Assembly (NCBI GenBank): GCA_021810735.1
Contig: JAJZIF010000166.1
Span: 1 to 7,745, forward strand
Direction of reading: 5' to 3'
DNA length: 7,745 nucleotides
Origin: Acidobacteriota bacterium
GTDB lineage: Bacteria > Acidobacteriota > Terriglobia > Terriglobales > Acidobacteriaceae
The translations under genes and the position numbers were made by a program. A model generated the notes under the pieces. That model did not search any database. It saw only the letters and a list, made by a program, of their open reading frames with translations, and was not told the origin of the DNA. Of this stretch, positions 5,297-7,745 are shown piece by piece (position 1 is the first letter of the stretch; each line of letters opens with the position of its first letter).

Positions 5297-5577
5297 AATT
5301 CGAGATAGAGGTTCGAGAACCCGACTGGAAACCTCTCGAAGCGATCCTTCCGCCCGGGCGTTGCGCGGCATTTATGTATATGGGAAACGCCGGCGGGATC
5401 GTGCTCTATAAGCACCGCGATACCCGCAGATACCTGAACATCGATGCGACGACAGGCCGCTTCTACCGGTATGTCGATGGGCATTACACCGAGATCGATC
5501 GGGAACTTGCACTCGAGTACATGCACGGCTCGATCGGATGGAGCATGGGAGAAGACTATGGGAAAGAGCGTCAATAA
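5293..5577 (+). CDS. Hypothetical protein, 94 residues, overlapping ssb
   Basis: ATG 5293 overlaps the previous stop by four bases. It has a full AGGAGG (5281-5286) six bases upstream, the strongest ribosome site in the window. The 94-residue product looks like a compact beta-rich domain: MKFEIEVREPDWKPLEAILP, CAAFMYMGNAGGIVLYKH (24-41), RRYLNIDATTGRFYRYVDG (45-63) and YTEIDRELALEYMHGSIGWS (65-84). It is rich in Tyr and Asp/Glu and has no membrane span or metal motif. Its last 20 bases overlap the start of ssb, so expression of the two proteins is probably coupled. No family is recognised. Small size, overlap with ssb and the beta-rich look would fit a partner of SSB or of single-stranded DNA, but that is speculation. 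Confidence 0.65.
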   Translation: MKFEIEVREPDWKPLEAILPPGRCAAFMYMGNAGGIVLYKHRDTRRYLNIDATTGRFYRYVDGHYTEIDRELALEYMHGSIGWSMGEDYGKERQ

Positions 5578-6001
5578 AGTCATTCTGTTGGGCCACGCAG
5601 GCAAAGACCCCGAGGTCCATGAACTGCGGAGCGGGACTGTCGTCAATCTGTCTCTTGCGACCAACGAATCCTTCAAGGATAACCGCGGTGAGTGGCAGGA
5701 AAGAACCGAGTGGCACCATCTGGTCGGGTACCAGAGAGTTGCCGAGATCATTCGTGGCTACGTCAGGAAGGGATCGCGAATCTACATTGAGGGCGCGCTG
5801 CGCACCCGATGCTGGGACGACAAAGAGGCCGGACAGACAAGGTATCGGACAGAGATCGTGGTGTTTGAAGTCAGTCTTCTGTCGCCTGCACACACCTCCG
5901 AGGGGGAGACCGGATCCTCGGCCTACCGTAATGGCAATGGCTTTGTCCCCGATGGCCAATATGCGGAATCAGAGATCACCCGGCAGGAAGTGCCCTATTG
6001 A
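5558..6001 (+). CDS. ssb: Single-stranded DNA-binding protein
   Basis: This 147-residue SSB coats single-stranded DNA and recruits partner enzymes. Residues 4-108 are a clear bacterial OB fold: SVNKVILLGHAGKDPEV (4-20), TVVNLSLATNESFKD (27-41), GEWQERTEWHHLVGY (44-58), AEIIRGYVRKGSRIYIEGAL (62-81), then RTRCWDDKE (82-90) and RYRTEIVVFEVSLL (95-108). Each block lines up with the E. coli-type pattern. ATG 5558 has GGGAG six bases upstream and lies inside the end of the preceding gene. The C-terminal linker is short, only about 35 residues, and ends ESEITRQEVPY rather than the usual acidic DDDIPF-type tip. The final Phe is a Tyr and there are fewer acidic residues, which could change partner choice. 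It is an element-borne paralogue of the chromosomal SSB, judging by context. Confidence 0.93.
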   Translation: MGKSVNKVILLGHAGKDPEVHELRSGTVVNLSLATNESFKDNRGEWQERTEWHHLVGYQRVAEIIRGYVRKGSRIYIEGALRTRCWDDKEAGQTRYRTEIVVFEVSLLSPAHTSEGETGSSAYRNGNGFVPDGQYAESEITRQEVPY

Positions 6002-6007
6002 GTCGCG

Positions 6008-6051
6008 CTGGCAGACGCCAGGCTGGTTGAGAGCGCCCCTAATGCGCTCTC
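6008..6051 (+). terminator. Tandem hairpins between ssb and the Rad52-like gene
   Basis: CTGGC-AGAC-GCCAG (6008-6021) is followed by GAGAGCGC (6029-6036) paired perfectly with GCGCTCTC (6044-6051) around the loop CCCTAAT. The larger stem can be extended by a T-G and a T-A pair. Only a weak GTTTCT follows, so it may be a partial terminator, an RNA-processing site or a stabiliser that adjusts the ratio of SSB to the annealing protein. Confidence 0.4.
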
Positions 6052-6098
6052 GACGTTTCTGTGCCGCGTCCGATTCATCGGGAAAAAGGAGTACACGC

Positions 6099-7007
6099 AT
6101 GGCAGTAGCATCGAAGTTCTCTGCGGAGGAGCAGAAGAAACTGTTCGCGCAGCTTGCGGTTCCATTCGATCCCGCTGAGATCAAATGGCGGGTCATGCGC
6201 ACAGCCCGCGATGGCAGGAGAGGCGCAATCCTCCCCTTTGCCGACCCTCGCGCCTACACCGACCGTTTGAATCAGATCTTCACTCCTGCCGGCTGGACGC
6301 GAACCTATACCATCTCCACAGTATCGGCCCTGGGCCGCGTAAAGGATGGCAGGATCATTCCGACCGGCAAAGTCCTGGTCGCGAGCGTCGTCACGATCCA
6401 TAAGCTGGGCAGCCATACCGGAAGCGGGGAGGAGTGGGCCGACCGGGAAAACGCGGTAACCGGCGCTGATGCCCAGGCGTTCAAGCGTGCGTGCAGTTGC
6501 TTCGGTCTGGGCAGGTATCTCTACCGCTTCGCGGAGACCTGGGTGTCACTCAATCACCATGGAGGGCCGGAGCATTTACCGAGCCTCCCGCAATGGGCGC
6601 TCCCGCCAGGGATCGTTGCGGCATCTGCGAATCCACCGTCGCCCGACAGCGTCAAACGTGAGGATGTCTGTGGTCCGATCGACCATCAGCTCACCTCTGC
6701 CATCGAGAGCTTCCGCCAGCTTCTGGGGTCACCGATCTATGCAGAGATCCTGAAACGGGCGGGCCACAGTCGGACCGCAAGGGCCATCCCCAATGCGGAG
6801 CGGCAAAGGAGCGTTGTCGAGTGGATGGAGACGGCAGCCCGAGGTATTCACCGCATTCATGCCTTGGCTGAAATGGCGGGTGAGGCGCAATTCATCGCAA
6901 TCATGAATGAACTCAGGATCGCATCCACCAACACCATACCTAATCTCGCGATGTTGAAGCGGCTCGTCGAGGCGCGAGAAGCATACACCCACCAGCAAGT
7001 GGCCTGA
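6099..7007 (+). CDS. Rad52/DdrA-like single-strand annealing protein
   Basis: This 302-residue protein belongs to the Rad52/22 group of single-strand annealing proteins (Pfam PF04098; DdrA in Deinococcus is a bacterial example), which pair complementary strands in recombination and repair. Residues 17-145 carry the conserved core: LAVPFDPAEIKWRVMR (19-34), AYTDRLNQIFTPAGWTRTY (52-70), KVLVASVVTI (91-100), and the hallmark run from GSGEEWADRENAVTGADAQA (108-127) through FKRACSCFGLGRYLYRF (128-144), matching the Rad52 segment in which a glycine/acidic turn precedes a KR-A-FG helix. Residues 146-190 are a Pro/Ser-rich linker. Residues 195-298 are helical and may contact partners such as SSB. ATG 6099 has AAGGAG seven bases upstream. 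It lies 97 bases after ssb, beyond two hairpins. The frame extends well upstream of 6099 without a ribosome site, so this start is preferred. Confidence 0.88.
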   Translation: MAVASKFSAEEQKKLFAQLAVPFDPAEIKWRVMRTARDGRRGAILPFADPRAYTDRLNQIFTPAGWTRTYTISTVSALGRVKDGRIIPTGKVLVASVVTIHKLGSHTGSGEEWADRENAVTGADAQAFKRACSCFGLGRYLYRFAETWVSLNHHGGPEHLPSLPQWALPPGIVAASANPPSPDSVKREDVCGPIDHQLTSAIESFRQLLGSPIYAEILKRAGHSRTARAIPNAERQRSVVEWMETAARGIHRIHALAEMAGEAQFIAIMNELRIASTNTIPNLAMLKRLVEAREAYTHQQVA

Positions 7008-7027
7008 TCTGGGCCGCAATTCAGGGG

Positions 7028-7048
7028 AGGGCGGCATTTCGCTGCCCT
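7028..7048 (+). terminator. Hairpin after the Rad52-like gene
   Basis: AGGGCGGC (7028-7035) pairs with GCTGCCCT (7041-7048) with one G-T wobble around the loop ATTTC, 20 bases after the stop. Only TCGTCTT follows, so termination would be weak. The ribosome site of the next gene begins 11 bases later, which fits partial readthrough or an RNA stabiliser. Confidence 0.4.
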
Positions 7049-7069
7049 TCGTCTTGATGGAGAATCCCC

Positions 7070-7318
7070 ATGCGCAATGTGACCATGCTCCGTATGGAGC
7101 CCAATTTTGTCAGCATTCCAGTTGAGCAGGCCATCTACTGCGAAAACTGTGAAACCGTCTCAAATTCCACCAGGGGCCGCTGCGGTGTCTGCGGCAGCGA
7201 GTCGATCTTCCGTCTGGCCGCTCTTCTCGACGGCCCACCGAGCGGGCCGGATTCCGGACCGGCTCCCGCTGGCTGTATTGTTCCGACCGTATGTTACGAA
7301 CTGGGGCGCGCCGCCTGA
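7070..7318 (+). CDS. Small zinc-ribbon protein, 82 residues
   Basis: ATG 7070 has TGGAGA seven bases upstream. Residues 23-44 (YCENC, then RCGVCGSE) hold two CxxC pairs, C24/C27 and C38/C41, ten residues apart: the treble-clef or zinc-ribbon pattern that binds one zinc ion. The N terminus (residues 1-22) is short, and the C-terminal half is a Pro/Gly-rich, probably disordered tail (GPPSGPDSGPAPAG) ending CYELGRAA. Stand-alone ribbons of this size in mobile elements are often nucleic-acid or protein adaptors. Its position after SSB and the annealing protein suggests an accessory of the same process, though no specific family is recognised. A second in-frame ATG (codon 6) is a possible start but has no ribosome site. 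Confidence 0.75.
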   Translation: MRNVTMLRMEPNFVSIPVEQAIYCENCETVSNSTRGRCGVCGSESIFRLAALLDGPPSGPDSGPAPAGCIVPTVCYELGRAA

Positions 7319-7344
7319 GCGGTAGAAACTCCATAATCCGCTCA
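7316..7344. repeat. Inverted repeat spanning the zinc-ribbon stop codon
   Basis: TGAGCGG (7316-7322, beginning with the stop codon) pairs perfectly with CCGCTCA (7338-7344) around a 15-base loop that contains CATAAT. An A-run follows rather than a T-run, so it is not a + strand intrinsic terminator. It could be a regulatory stem-loop or an operator before the next gene. Confidence 0.4.
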
Positions 7345-7363
7345 AAAACAGAAGAGGCGTTGT

Positions 7364-7745
7364 ATGGCACTTCAAGTGAGTACATCGGGAATCAATCCGT
7401 CCTACAATGGTTCCGTTGGAGTGGGGTCGGGCGAATTGACGACTACATTGGACCAATATTGGACGGAGCGCCGGACTGCTTGCGCGGAGAACGTCGAGCG
7501 CCTTAGACCGCTTGCCGCCGACACCGAGGCAGAGCGCAAGTGGCACGATTTCTGTGCGTATCGCACCGGTTTTCTGAAGAAGTTTCTGAAAGCCGGAGCT
7601 AAGGCGTCGGCGGGGCCGCTTCGCGAGCTTTGGAACTGGAAGCTGGGTTTGGTGCGAGAGGCGAGGCTGGCATTTCAGAAGGATGCCAGGGTTGAATTAT
7701 GGATTCCCTACCAAAGGTCTCCGCTCAAGTTCGTGAGTATCGGTG
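7364..7745 (+). CDS. Hypothetical protein, N-terminal part (runs off the right edge)
   Basis: ATG 7364 has GAGG (7354-7357) six bases upstream, and the frame stays open to the end of the window: 127 codons plus one base. The N terminus is a Ser/Gly-rich, probably flexible segment (MALQVSTSGINPSYNGSVGV and on to about residue 25). A charged helical region follows: TLDQYWTERRTACAENVERL (28-47), TEAERKWHDF (54-63), FLKKFLKAGAKASAGPLREL (71-90), WNWKLGLVREARLAF (91-105). Then comes the strand-like VELWIPYQRSPLKFVSIG. No membrane span or known motif is visible in the part present. It lies 45 bases after the zinc-ribbon gene in the same direction and probably belongs to the same cluster. The family is not recognised, and the missing C terminus may carry the diagnostic part. 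Confidence 0.7.
   Translation, partial: MALQVSTSGINPSYNGSVGVGSGELTTTLDQYWTERRTACAENVERLRPLAADTEAERKWHDFCAYRTGFLKKFLKAGAKASAGPLRELWNWKLGLVREARLAFQKDARVELWIPYQRSPLKFVSIG

Noticed and set aside
2810..5577. Possible homology between the 119-residue and 94-residue orphan proteins
   Set aside because: Both have a G-x-V strand followed by an aromatic- and acid-rich half, but no alignable motif is long enough to support common ancestry by eye.
1..7745. CRISPR arrays, tRNA or rRNA genes, insertion sequences
   Set aside because: No regularly spaced repeat set, no cloverleaf or rRNA-like sequence and no transposase with terminal repeats were seen on either strand.

Overview
The window looks like part of a mobile or integrated element (conjugative element, plasmid or large genomic island) in a moderately GC-rich Gram-negative bacterium. 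The protein style and the gene set (replication-relaxation protein, primase, SSB, Rad52-like annealing protein and small orphan proteins with strong AGGAGG-type ribosome sites) suggest an Acidobacteriota host. That assignment is inference, because no rRNA or other phylogenetic marker is present. Every well-supported gene lies on the + strand.

Left part (1-1302): a reading frame open to the left edge ends at 535 and overlaps by four bases (ATGA) the start of a 256-residue replication-relaxation family protein (532-1302). That protein has an N-terminal winged helix and a C-terminal nuclease-like fold. Such proteins typically accompany conjugation or mobilisation genes.

Middle (1303-2499): about 1.2 kb without a convincing gene. 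It holds several inverted repeats, an AT-rich island with a 10-bp palindrome, a terminator-like hairpin (1894-1919), a 22-bp-spaced direct repeat and one weak minus-strand mini-ORF (2042-2173). At its right end, three inverted repeats abut each other (2347-2400) and run into a sigma70-like promoter (2382-2409).

Right part (2500-7745): a probable long transcription unit. In order it holds a small membrane protein, a 119-residue orphan, a 54-residue ORF that may be a twice-frameshifted longer gene, and a stand-alone archaeo-eukaryotic-type primase with a C-terminal DnaG-like zinc finger. Two overlapping orphan proteins follow, then a single-stranded DNA-binding protein (SSB), a Rad52/DdrA-like single-strand annealing protein, a small zinc-ribbon protein and the start of another unknown gene that runs off the right edge. 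Stem-loops sit at the last three junctions.

Taken together, primase, SSB and annealing protein form a compact kit for making, protecting and annealing single-stranded DNA. This is what an element would need to re-establish itself after single-strand transfer or to replicate independently. The most interesting points are the AEP plus CHC2-type chimeric primase, the atypical SSB C-terminal tip next to a dedicated annealing protein, and the structured 1.2-kb region, which could hold an origin or a non-coding RNA.
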